A DNA stretch of 64,000 nucleotides, from NCBI GenBank assembly GCA_009767595.1, contig VSDK01016537.1, forward strand, positions 136,553-200,552, read 5' to 3'. The stretch comes from Symbiodinium kawagutii (Eukaryota; Sar; Dinophyceae; Suessiales; Symbiodiniaceae). The notes below the pieces were generated by a model that was not told the origin of the DNA, ran no database searches, and saw only the letters and a list, made by a program, of their open reading frames with translations. This document shows positions 1 through 7,800 of this stretch, piece after piece. Each line of letters begins with the position of its first letter. Position 1 is the stretch's first letter. The position numbers were made by a program, and so were the translations under genes.

Positions 1-335
1 GTGTCTATTATATGCTCTAATGCTTCTGCATTATACTCATCAAATAAATATTGCTCTTTGTTATTATCTATTTTCAATTCTTTTTGTATGTATTTTATTA
101 CCTCTTTATATGCTTCATCTATATGCGCTGTTGGACTGACAATGTATATTCTCTCAAAGCATCCTCTGTATATTTTTAATACTAAATTTTGTATGAGTAT
201 GCCTTTACCTCCTTGGGATGCACTAACAATGATTGACCTAAACGGCAGTTTGTCTGCTTGTGCGTAGGGACTTTGTTTAAATTCATACTGCTTTACATTT
301 ATGGGTTCAATCTTTGGAACATCTAATTTATTCAT
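1..335 (-). CDS. A32/FtsK-like DNA-packaging ATPase, N-terminal part, cut by window edge
   Basis: The minus strand is open from ATG at 335-333 to base 1 with no stop, giving about 111 residues. The opening MNKLDVPKIEPINVKQYEF, the stretch RSIIVSASQGGKGILIQN, then IYRGCFERIYIVSPT and FDEYNAEALEHII follow the pattern of virus packaging ATPases (A32-like) found in polinton-like and giant viruses of protists: N-terminal strand, P-loop, then a strand ending in SP(S/T). The P-loop is odd. Where GxxxxGK(T/S) is expected, the copy reads SASQGGKG, so the first Gly and the final Thr/Ser are missing and only the GK pair remains. Walker B would lie outside the window. The gene is divergent from the + strand genes that follow and very AT-rich. 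Family assignment is by recognised pattern, not by search. ATP hydrolysis by this copy is doubtful. Confidence 0.72.
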   Translation of the reverse strand, partial: MNKLDVPKIEPINVKQYEFKQSPYAQADKLPFRSIIVSASQGGKGILIQNLVLKIYRGCFERIYIVSPTAHIDEAYKEVIKYIQKELKIDNNKEQYLFDEYNAEALEHIID

Positions 336-370
336 AATATAATTATTTAAGAAAATAATATATTATAATT
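333..370 (-). promoter_or_regulatory. AT-rich hairpin abutting the ATPase start codon
   Basis: Read on the minus strand, the bases before the ATPase ATG contain an inverted repeat (arms 334-341 and 359-366) around a TATTTTCTT core, followed by AAATAAT and ending ATTATG. Almost the same sequence precedes the methyltransferase start at 1737. A promoter or mRNA 5' signal of the element is the simplest reading; that is inference. Confidence 0.6.
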
Positions 371-375
371 TATTG

Positions 376-575
376 AAGGAAAGTTTTTCTGCTTGAAAGG
401 GGTCGGTAGGAATTCGGACAGTTCTTTCAATCATGCCAGAAGAGCATTAGAACAGAGAATTCAGCAATAGAAGTGAAGGCACTGCGTCAGCAGATTTGTT
501 CCCTGAATTCATCTTTTGAAACCCTAAGTCATAAGTCCCTTTCGCCCCCAAGTGCGTATGCATCGCTAAAATAAA
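376..575. other. Less AT-rich island between virus-like genes
   Basis: About 200 bases between the divergent ATPase and the 62-aa ORF have clearly higher GC than both flanks and carry no convincing ORF. They could be a small insertion of host-type DNA or a non-coding segment of the element. No target duplication was found at the edges. Confidence 0.4.
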
Positions 576-579
576 TAAA

Positions 580-612
580 AAATGATTAGATAATACTATT
601 ATCTAATCATTT
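580..612. promoter_or_regulatory. Perfect 16-bp inverted repeat before the 62-aa ORF
   Basis: Bases 580-595 and 597-612 are exact reverse complements around a single central C. The ORF ATG follows 3 bases later at 616. The position matches the hairpins before the ATPase and methyltransferase starts, although the sequence differs. It could be a promoter element, a factor-binding palindrome or a terminator. Confidence 0.7.
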
Positions 613-615
613 ACA

Positions 616-804
616 ATGACAGTTAGTGAAATGGATGTGTATATGAATGTAGTTGATGAAGTAGAAAATAGAATAGAAGACGATAGTAAATATCCTATAA
701 TTAAAGATAATAAAATTAAAATCTGTTGCAAGTATTCAATGGAAGCATTGAAAATTTTGATTTATAATGTAAAACATTATATAGATGCCAAAAAAGAAAA
801 GTAG
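616..804 (+). CDS. Small 62-aa protein of virus-like element
   Basis: ATG at 616 opens a 62-codon frame, TAG at 802-804. It is acidic in the first half (VDEVENRIEDD) and ends in a basic DAKKEK tail; CCKYSMEALKILIYNV in the middle could form a helix. Its 3' end overlaps the next gene by 20 bases in another frame, as expected for compact viral coding. I do not recognise the family. Support comes from the adjoining palindrome, the overlap with a better-supported gene, and AT-rich codon use shared with its neighbours. Confidence 0.55.
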   Translation: MTVSEMDVYMNVVDEVENRIEDDSKYPIIKDNKIKICCKYSMEALKILIYNVKHYIDAKKEK

Positions 805-1213
805 TTTGAAAAAGCAACCAATCCCAGAAGATTTTGAACTGTCAGATGATGAACCAACAATGGTTAATTTAAATGAAGAACAAAAATTAACCAGTAAAAA
901 TATTATATTTGAATGTCCCAACTGTTTTACTAAATTACAACTACAAAATGAATTACAAATCAATCCAAAAGGGATTACTTGCCGTTGTAGTCCTTGCAGT
1001 TTTAAAATTAAAAAGAATGATAAAACAATGAGTGTTAGTAAAAATGATGAAGGAGATATTACATTAGAAAGCGAAGACCACAGTATTCAATTTAGTTTTA
1101 ATAAGCAAATCACACCAGAGAGCGAAGAAGATAAAACAAAAAACCAAATGATTACGGATGTGATGAGCACACGCAGTAGTAAAAAACAAATGAGGATAAA
1201 TGATATGGACTGA
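785..1213 (+). CDS. Zinc-ribbon protein, 142 aa
   Basis: ATG at 785 lies inside the end of the previous ORF; stop TGA is at 1211-1213. The N-terminus is basic (MPKKKSSLKKQ), then acidic (EDFELSDDEP). Residues about 44-73 hold CPNC, then CRCSPC some 20 residues later, a four-cysteine zinc-ribbon arrangement. The C-terminal half is charged and probably flexible, ending with basic RSSKKQMRIN. Zinc-ribbon proteins in viruses often act in transcription, but nothing here fixes the role. A hairpin follows 13 bases after the stop. Confidence 0.72.
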   Translation: MPKKKSSLKKQPIPEDFELSDDEPTMVNLNEEQKLTSKNIIFECPNCFTKLQLQNELQINPKGITCRCSPCSFKIKKNDKTMSVSKNDEGDITLESEDHSIQFSFNKQITPESEEDKTKNQMITDVMSTRSSKKQMRINDMD

Positions 1214-1226
1214 AACGATGGATTGC

Positions 1227-1249
1227 AAAACTACTTAAAGAGTAGTTTT
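1227..1249 (+). terminator. Hairpin 13 bases after the zinc-ribbon gene
   Basis: AAAACTACT at 1227-1235 pairs exactly with AGTAGTTTT at 1241-1249 across a 5-base loop. A hairpin just past a stop codon is the kind of 3'-end signal known from Mimivirus transcripts. Its use here is inferred from position only. Confidence 0.5.
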
Positions 1250-1323
1250 AAACGCACTTTGACCTGCTAAATATCTATTTAATTAATTAAATTAATAAAT
1301 ATATAAATATATAATATATAGAA

Positions 1324-1701
1324 ATGACTTCAAGTGGAGACGAAAGCAAGTGCGATATGAAAGAGATGATGGATAAATTCACTAAATATGCTAAGCAGGT
1401 GAAATTAGTATTAGCAAAGTTAGAAGAGATTGATAAGAAGATTGGAACGGCGATGACTGTGAAACCCGTGGATGCTGATGAAGAAAAGGCAAAAGTGGAA
1501 GAGGCATTCAATAAAAAGGGCATCGGACGTCCTGCAGGCAGTTATGAAACTAAACAGGGACAGTATCTAAAAATGCTCAATGATGGCAAGATAAAGCAAC
1601 CAAAAGAGCAAACGCTAGAATTCTATAAGATAACAAAAGATGGGGACGGGTCTTTAGACCCATCAGGGCAACGCCGTGCCAAATACAAACTTATGGATTA
1701 A
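1324..1701 (+). CDS. GRPxGS-motif protein of virus-like element, 125 aa
   Basis: ATG at 1324, stop TAA at 1699-1701. Residues about 10-45 (KEMMDKFTKYAKQVKLVLAK onward) look like an amphipathic helix or coiled coil. The second half carries KGIGRPAGSYETKQGQYLKM followed by LNDGKIKQPKEQTLEFYKI. GRPAGS resembles the core of an AT-hook (GRP), which binds the minor groove of AT-rich DNA, but there is only one copy and the rest of the conserved-looking block is unassigned. The gene lies 35 bases before the methyltransferase on the same strand, suggesting a shared block of element genes. Function unknown; DNA binding is a guess from the motif. Confidence 0.7.
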   Translation: MTSSGDESKCDMKEMMDKFTKYAKQVKLVLAKLEEIDKKIGTAMTVKPVDADEEKAKVEEAFNKKGIGRPAGSYETKQGQYLKMLNDGKIKQPKEQTLEFYKITKDGDGSLDPSGQRRAKYKLMD

Positions 1702-1705
1702 AGTT

Positions 1706-1739
1706 TTATAATATTATTTTCTTTCTAAATAATATTATG
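1706..1739 (+). promoter_or_regulatory. AT-rich hairpin abutting the methyltransferase start codon
   Basis: Bases 1708-1718 and 1728-1738 are exact 11-bp reverse complements. The right arm includes the first two bases of the methyltransferase ATG. The loop holds TTCTTTC. The whole block closely matches the one upstream of the ATPase. It also lies 6 bases after the previous stop, so it could instead or additionally serve as a 3'-end signal. Confidence 0.65.
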
Positions 1740-2363
1740 AAATTGTTAGAATTATTTAGCGGAACGGGTAGCGTCGGAAGCGTGGCAAAAAAACTTCATT
1801 GGGAGGTAGTGTCATTAGACTTGAAGAACGCTGACATTAATTGCAATATACTGGAATGGGACTACAAGCAATATTGTAGTGGATACTTTGATTTTATATG
1901 GGCGTCTCCTCCATGCACCGAATACAGCATAGCAAAAACGACAGGCATAAGAAAGATTGATGAAGCAAATAAAATTGTAATGAAAACTATTGAGATAATA
2001 GACTATTTTAAACCCCGTGCATGGGTGATTGAAAACCCGCAGACTGGAAAATTGAAGATGCAACCATTTATGGATAGATTTAATTTTAATGATGTTGATT
2101 ATTGCATGTATGGGATGCCGTACAGAAAAAGGACACGCTTATGGAATAACCTTTATAATTGGAAACCGCGAAAATTATGTAATAAAAATTGTGGGATGAT
2201 GGAAGGCAACCGGCATAAAGAAACAGCACAGCGAATGCCTAGTGGTCGTAAAGAAAACTGGAAAGAAAATTACACTTTATTTAAACAAGATGATTTATAT
2301 AGAATACCTGTTGCATTGGTTGAAGAAATTATGAATGCTGTCAATGTTGTATGTTTTAGGTGA
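1737..2363 (+). CDS. Cytosine-C5 DNA methyltransferase, short viral/phage type
   Basis: 208 residues from ATG at 1737 to TGA at 2361-2363. It transfers a methyl group from S-adenosylmethionine to carbon 5 of cytosine in DNA. Motif I is LLELFSGTGSVG at residues 3-14. Motif IV is WASPPCTEYS (about 57-66), whose Cys is the catalytic nucleophile. Motif VI is WVIENPQTG (about 100). Motif VIII is MPYRKRTRLW (about 130), matching the usual QxRxR. Motifs IX-X and a long target-recognition domain are absent or very short, as in compact phage and virus enzymes. All key residues are intact. A virus could use it to protect or mark its DNA. It is intron-free and AT-rich, unlike the host genes here. Confidence 0.93.
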   Translation: MKLLELFSGTGSVGSVAKKLHWEVVSLDLKNADINCNILEWDYKQYCSGYFDFIWASPPCTEYSIAKTTGIRKIDEANKIVMKTIEIIDYFKPRAWVIENPQTGKLKMQPFMDRFNFNDVDYCMYGMPYRKRTRLWNNLYNWKPRKLCNKNCGMMEGNRHKETAQRMPSGRKENWKENYTLFKQDDLYRIPVALVEEIMNAVNVVCFR

Positions 2364-2365
2364 GT

Positions 2366-2457
2366 TGCGCCTGCCACGCAAAAATCTTGCGCCTGCCACT
2401 GAACAAATGCTGTGCCTTCCACTCACCAAATGCTACGCCCATGCCACTCCACCCACC
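2366..2457 (+). repeat. Four degenerate ~23-bp tandem repeats
   Basis: Units beginning TGCGCCTGCCAC start at 2366 and 2388, with decayed versions at 2411 and 2434 (spacing 22-23). They begin 3 bases after the methyltransferase stop and mark the change from AT-rich to GC-richer DNA. Confidence 0.75.
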
Positions 2458-2469
2458 ACCCATAAAATA

Positions 2470-2506
2470 GATTAGGTTAATATATAGATATATATTAGTC
2501 CTAATC
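2470..2506. repeat. Imperfect 17/18-bp inverted repeat with telomere-like flank
   Basis: 2470-2486 and 2489-2506 pair with one bulge around a two-base centre. The right arm is followed by CCTACTCCTAAACCCT, which contains about 1.5 copies of the CCCTAAA telomere-type unit on this strand. This is the last of the AT-rich hairpins typical of the first 2.5 kb. Confidence 0.6.
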
Positions 2507-2776
2507 CTACTCCTAAACCCTGTCACCTGACCCATTCCAAGTGCCCGCAACCCAATCTTGAAGTGCTCGTCATCAACCTGCCACGGTGGCGGAGGCACTG
2601 ATGTGTCAAAATGGCATGGGTGAAAAAACAAAGGGCAGTTAGGCATATGTCGGCGCATCTCGAACATTTTTTCCCATCCAATCTGCACCATCGGAAATGG
2701 GAGGTCTTTTCAAATGCCAAGGTTTTCATGCTCCATGCCATCCATTCTACAAGAAACAATGACACCGCATTACAGA

Positions 2777-2895
2777 TGATGCTCTGGTGCATCGGGGTGG
2801 ATGCTCTGGGGCATTATGCATGATGCTCTGGCGCATCAGGGTGGATGCTCTGGGGCATTATGCATGATGCTAAGTGGCATTGTAGTGGATGCATG
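2777..2895 (+). repeat. 44-bp tandem repeat
   Basis: 2777-2820 and 2821-2864 are near-identical 44-bp units beginning TGATGCTCTGG; a decayed third unit starts at 2865. It lies between the methyltransferase and the 3' end of the minus-strand gene. Confidence 0.8.
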
Positions 2896-2967
2896 GGAGC
2901 ACTTCACCTGATGCACGGGGCAATTCTGACTGATGCCCAAAATCCTTTACTTCAAATGAAAGGAAAA

Positions 2968-4875
2968 TCACAGCATGTCATCCGACCCAGCATTCTTGCC
3001 CTCAATGAAAGAGCGGGCAGAAATCAGCATGGTGCGGAAGTCGCCGATGTCAAAGTTCTCAGACGAAGTAGAAGTCTTCATGTAGAGATACTGCAATGCA
3101 TAGTTCATGGTCTCGGTGATGCTGTCAATCTCTTCCTTGACCTTGAACACTTCCTGACCAGCATCCCCGTAGATGATTTTGGCAACACGCTTCAACCTGC
3201 CCTCAACCGTGTTGCTGACTGCCATGGACTTGTCAGAACGGTCAAGAAGAACAATGCACTCGTTCAACTTCTCCACATTGCCACAATCAAGTGCAAGTTT
3301 CTTCATTGCCTCCTCTGGGTTCTTGTCCGCGGTCTGCATCATCTCATTCATCTTCGCCTCAACCGACTTGACAGCAGGCATGTTCCTCAAATGCACGTTC
3401 TGGATGGTCTGGGACTTCTCCACAACATCCGCTCTCAACTTCTCAACCAACTTCAATCTCTTCTCCTTGGTCTTCTTCTGGACGGACTTGCCACCTCCAT
3501 GAAGCATAGGCATGACCTTGAAAGTGTGCTGGTTGTAGGCATCCAGACTGTCATGACCCCTCAACACCGACATCTCATTCGCAAACTTGACTTGGAAGAG
3601 GGTGGTATCCATGCCGAAGTCGTCCAACACCTTGAAGAGGTCGTTGCCGGTCATCCCAATGACATAGTGGAAGGTCAAAGCGATGTCCTTGCCCATGGTA
3701 GGGACAACCATTGACATCGGTTTGGTGTTCTCGCCCTCCTCGTTGATGTTGATGTTCTCACCCTTCTTCATCAAGGCGTCCATCTGGTAAGAGCATTTCT
3801 TCTCCTCCAAGTTCCAAAGTTGGTCCGCGTTGACCTTGATGGGGGCATCAGGAGGGTTCAAACTTCGCATCAGTGCCAGCGATTTCTCATCTTCATCTGT
3901 CCATTCAAGAACGGGTGGCATGAAATCCTCAAACTTGGTGGTGCTGTCAGGATGGCACATTTCCTCATATCGCTCCAACTCTTCAGTGGCAGTGGTTGAT
4001 GGTTTCGGCGAAGTCTCATCCGGCTCATTGACAATGTGGATGACATTATGCGACTTCACATATTCCATGAACTCATCGGCATCTTCGGCAATCTGGTAAA
4101 TGCCAACATCCGTCTCAACGTGAGGAAGTCCTTGAGGAAATGACAGATTGAAAGCAGAAATGTCCCCATCCATCTTGATGTATTCACTCAACTTGTAGTT
4201 GCCCGTGTCGTTCAACTCTCTCTTCTCTTCAGTTGCCGTAGTAGATGGTCTTGGAGATACCTCATCCAACTCATAGCATCCAAATGCATAACCTGAAATG
4301 CAACCATAACTGCGGAGCATCACATCCCAGTTGTCAAAGCAGTAGAGCGGGACATCGCAATTTGGAACATGACTTGGCACAGGGACGCCGCACTTCTCGG
4401 CAAACTCCATCAGTGCTGTCAATGCAATGCCTTCCATGTCTTCCAACCGTTTTGGTTGAAACGAAACGCCTTCGGTGTTGATGACATCCACGCAATCTTT
4501 GGTCTTGAATACATAGAAACGATGGGTGAAGTCATTAACCATGATGACCAACCTATACACTTCATTGACCGGAGGGGGCACATCGCAGGACGAAGATGCG
4601 ACCGCCTTGTTCTTGGCAGATTTCTCCAATCGCCCCATCTTCTCACAAATCATGGCAATCATCTTATCCTTGTTGGGGTTGCCCGTAAATTTGAGACCAA
4701 GACGATGAAGCGTGCCCTTGATGTCATCATTAGACATCTTCTTCATCACCTTACCGATGTCCTCGTCTGATGCTCTCGGTGCAGTCAAAAGGAAGTCGGG
4801 CGCATGAACTGAACCGGATGCAATGGCAACCGGTTTTGTGGTCTCATCATCACCCTTGATGAAGACAAGTGCCAT
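2968..4875 (-). CDS. Large unassigned protein with SAP-like and possible ubiquitin-like regions
   Basis: The minus-strand frame runs from ATG at 4875, in a good context (CAACCATGGC), to a stop at 2968: 635 residues, no introns. The frame is open 7 codons further upstream, but only a TTG is available there. Residues about 45-80 (SNDDIKGTLHRLGLKFTGN then KDKMIAMICEKM) look like a SAP/HeH DNA-binding helix pair. Two diverged copies of SP(R/K)PSTTATEE near residues 205 and 290 show an internal duplication. Around residues 390-465 a segment beginning MSMVVPTMGKDIALTFHYVI ends in SLDAYNQHTFKVMPMLHGGG, which resembles the end of a ubiquitin fold (DYN...L.LRLRGG). The C-terminal third is Lys/Glu-rich and probably helical. 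The long intron-free frame suggests a mobile or viral gene, perhaps of the same element as the ATPase, but its GC content is higher. Function unknown. Confidence 0.72.
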   Translation of the reverse strand: MALVFIKGDDETTKPVAIASGSVHAPDFLLTAPRASDEDIGKVMKKMSNDDIKGTLHRLGLKFTGNPNKDKMIAMICEKMGRLEKSAKNKAVASSSCDVPPPVNEVYRLVIMVNDFTHRFYVFKTKDCVDVINTEGVSFQPKRLEDMEGIALTALMEFAEKCGVPVPSHVPNCDVPLYCFDNWDVMLRSYGCISGYAFGCYELDEVSPRPSTTATEEKRELNDTGNYKLSEYIKMDGDISAFNLSFPQGLPHVETDVGIYQIAEDADEFMEYVKSHNVIHIVNEPDETSPKPSTTATEELERYEEMCHPDSTTKFEDFMPPVLEWTDEDEKSLALMRSLNPPDAPIKVNADQLWNLEEKKCSYQMDALMKKGENININEEGENTKPMSMVVPTMGKDIALTFHYVIGMTGNDLFKVLDDFGMDTTLFQVKFANEMSVLRGHDSLDAYNQHTFKVMPMLHGGGKSVQKKTKEKRLKLVEKLRADVVEKSQTIQNVHLRNMPAVKSVEAKMNEMMQTADKNPEEAMKKLALDCGNVEKLNECIVLLDRSDKSMAVSNTVEGRLKRVAKIIYGDAGQEVFKVKEEIDSITETMNYALQYLYMKTSTSSENFDIGDFRTMLISARSFIEGKNAGSDDML

Positions 4876-7800
4876 GGTTGAACAGCGACCGAACAAATCT
4901 CGCTCAGAGGATTGAACCCAAAGGTGCTTTCAAAAAAAGGCGGGATAAGCACCAATCCGACAATGCAACATGAAACAGAACTATCAAGAACCAAGAACCA
5001 CCAGTCCCCGTCTCCATTCCCATCTGGTCGCACCTCCTCCAATTGAGGAGGTTGATGACGCAGTCGCCCCAACTGAGGATATGACCTCCGCGGTTGTGCG
5101 GATTGTGAATTATGGGTTTGTAAGATAGGATTATTAAAGGGTCGGGGTTTTGTTCTTATTGTTGTCTTTTGTTTTGCTTGTTGCCTGTTGGGGTTTTGTT
5201 TTTTAGGATTGTTGGGATTGCTTTTGTTTTTGTTTATGTTGTTTTCTTTTGTGTTGGTGTTGGGGGTGCTTTTGTTTTTGTTTATGTTGTTTAGTTGTTT
5301 TGATTATGTTATTGCTGGTTTGGGTGCTGGGTGCTGGTCTGGGTGATGCCATGCTGGGTGCTGGGGAGCGGGGGTTTCTTAACATAGGATTACTAATCGC
5401 TAGCTGAAAACAAGGTGGCGCCGGAGAAACTAAAACCAAAACAACACAAATAACGCCGAAAAAATAAAGAAAATTGAACGATCAAATAGTTTATCACTTT
5501 TGCCTCTTCGTTCTGGCTTGACCTTGCTGAAACCATTGTTCGGTTTTCCGTGAGAGCATCCTTTTTTGTGCCGGGCGCTTGCCCGTGAACCTGGCCCGTT
5601 CCAAAACGAAAAAAAAAGGTTACTACGCTGTTGTTTTGCAGTGCGTTGAAGAATTCTGGCACGCTTGCCGAATTGAGCCGCAATTGTGATCCCAGGATTC
5701 CAGTTTTTGTTCGTGTCCGTGATGCGGCAACAGCTTCCCTGCATGAATTCCAGGCGTGGCATTCGTGACTGGGCATTTGTTTTGCTTCGCGTGCCCCCGC
5801 CTTCAGGCACAAAGTTTTGCCAATGTGGCCTAAACATTTGGGCAAGTGCAACTCCTTTGTGTTGTCCTCAAAGGCGTATTGGTTTGCGTGATGTTTGTTT
5901 TCCATCTTCCAAGTGTATAGCATTGTCGTTGCTGAGGTGACTCTTTTCTGGAGTCTGTGAGCCCTCAACTGGCGAAAGGACGGCGTGGATGGTTCATCAA
6001 ATCAGCGATAACATGTCCCCCAAACAGTGTATATTTTGTTTTGGTGCCGGTTGGGGTTGTCCCATGTCGAGTTGATTTTTTTGTTTCAAATGATTGGAGT
6101 TTCACGCACACCGTCATTTCATGTACTGGGTTTCGTCGCAACCATTCGTTTCAAACGCAGCGGCTGGTGTCCACCTCATGCACCTGATTTGCACCTGGTT
6201 TTGTCCAATTTGGTTCCGCAGGTTCTTGGTGAGTTTGGGGGCCGTTGTGTGTACTTTTATTTTGGTGGACATCAATATCAAGCATAACCAGTCGCGCAAA
6301 TGTGCACTGTTTATTGTCGATTTTGTGTTTTTATTCTTACTTCTATTGAAATTTTGTTTTTTGCGGCCATTGCTGCTGTACTACTTGCTAGAACCGCATG
6401 AGCACCAGCAGCACCAGCAGCACCAACAGTGCCATTACCAAAATCACTGCCACTGCCACTGCCACCAGCACTGCCTACCTTCACAACACTACAACAATTT
6501 TTGCTACAACCACAGTTGCGATTTTGCAACAATTGCCACTGCTAGTCGTGTTGCTACTATTTTGGTGTTGCTGCTGCTGCTTCTGCTGCTTCTGCTGCCT
6601 GCTGCTTTCTATTGTCGTTCCTATTTACTGTTTCTATGTGGTTTTGTTGGGTTGAGTTCTAGCAGTGATATTTGCATTTGCATTTGCACTTACAATTTAT
6701 ATTTGTATTTGCATTCGTATTTGCATTTGTATTTGCATTCGTATTTGCATTTGTATTTGCATTTGTATTTACATTTCCATTTGCATTTGGATTTGTATTT
6801 GCATTTGCATTTGCATTTGCATTTGCAATTGCATTTGCATTTGCATTTGTATTTGCATTTGCATTTGCATTTGCATTTAGAATTTATATTTATATTTGCA
6901 TTTTTATTTGCATTTGCATTTGCATTTGGATTTGTATTCTTTTGTTGTTGTTGTTGCTGCTGCTGCAGCTGTCATGGGTCTTGTTTTTATTCACACTTCC
7001 ATTGATCAGTGTTGGTTGTACAGCAATGGCATTCCGTTCATGTTGGGAGCAGGACTTGCTGTCAATATGGAGCCGCAGGTGCGATGAAAAATCTGTTGCC
7101 ATGGCGTGGCATCGAAACTTGCATTGCTTCAACGGGCAGGCATTGGCAAATGTTGTCCAGCGCCCAGTTGGTACAGTTACAGGTTCCTTCGTCGATTTCA
7201 ATGCAATGGAGGCTGTGGTTTGTCATCGGCGAGGGCCATTGACATTGGTTATGCTGCGAAGTTTCTGAGCTCTTTGTATCTTTCTTATCAAAAACATGGT
7301 GCCCTAAATTTAGAAAAGCCCTAAATTTAGAAAAAATCGCCCAATCAAAAAAACCCCTAAGATTATGAATTTTTTGATTTGCTTTTGATTGTTGATGCAG
7401 CTTGACTTCCCAAACTTAGCCTTTTCCCGATTCATGTCCTGTGAGTGGTAAAGTGCTAGGAACCTGAGCAGCATTGATGACGTCCTGGGAAATCATGCTA
7501 GGATGGGAAGGTTTACACTTCTGCAGAAGGAACCCTGCACCTCCAACATTGCAGAAATTGGTTCCAGAGGACAGGAACTGGGAAATTATTTTGCCAGACC
7601 AACTGTGGAATGAAGATGGGTTCTGGGCCCAACATCCGCCGGACTAACATGGGCTGAACAGCAACTCCTTCACCAAGATGTCCAGCCTTCAAAACACATA
7701 ACCTCTCGACCCTCAACCATTTTGTCGGGTGTTAACTTCAACGCCAAAGCTCCTGGATTTGTCAGATTCCAGGGGACAATACCCAGCTAGAATTGGGATT

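Noticed and set aside
2845-3714. 289-codon plus-strand frame
   Set aside because: Shadow of the minus-strand 635-aa gene; histidine/leucine-rich complement of its codons.
5393-5968. 191-codon minus-strand frame
   Set aside because: No domain, no ATG context of note, overlaps equally open frames; left as unassigned DNA.
6094-7268. Long frames across the hexamer array (303 and 198 codons)
   Set aside because: They stay open only because the repeat period is a multiple of three; composition is F/A/L/H from the repeat.
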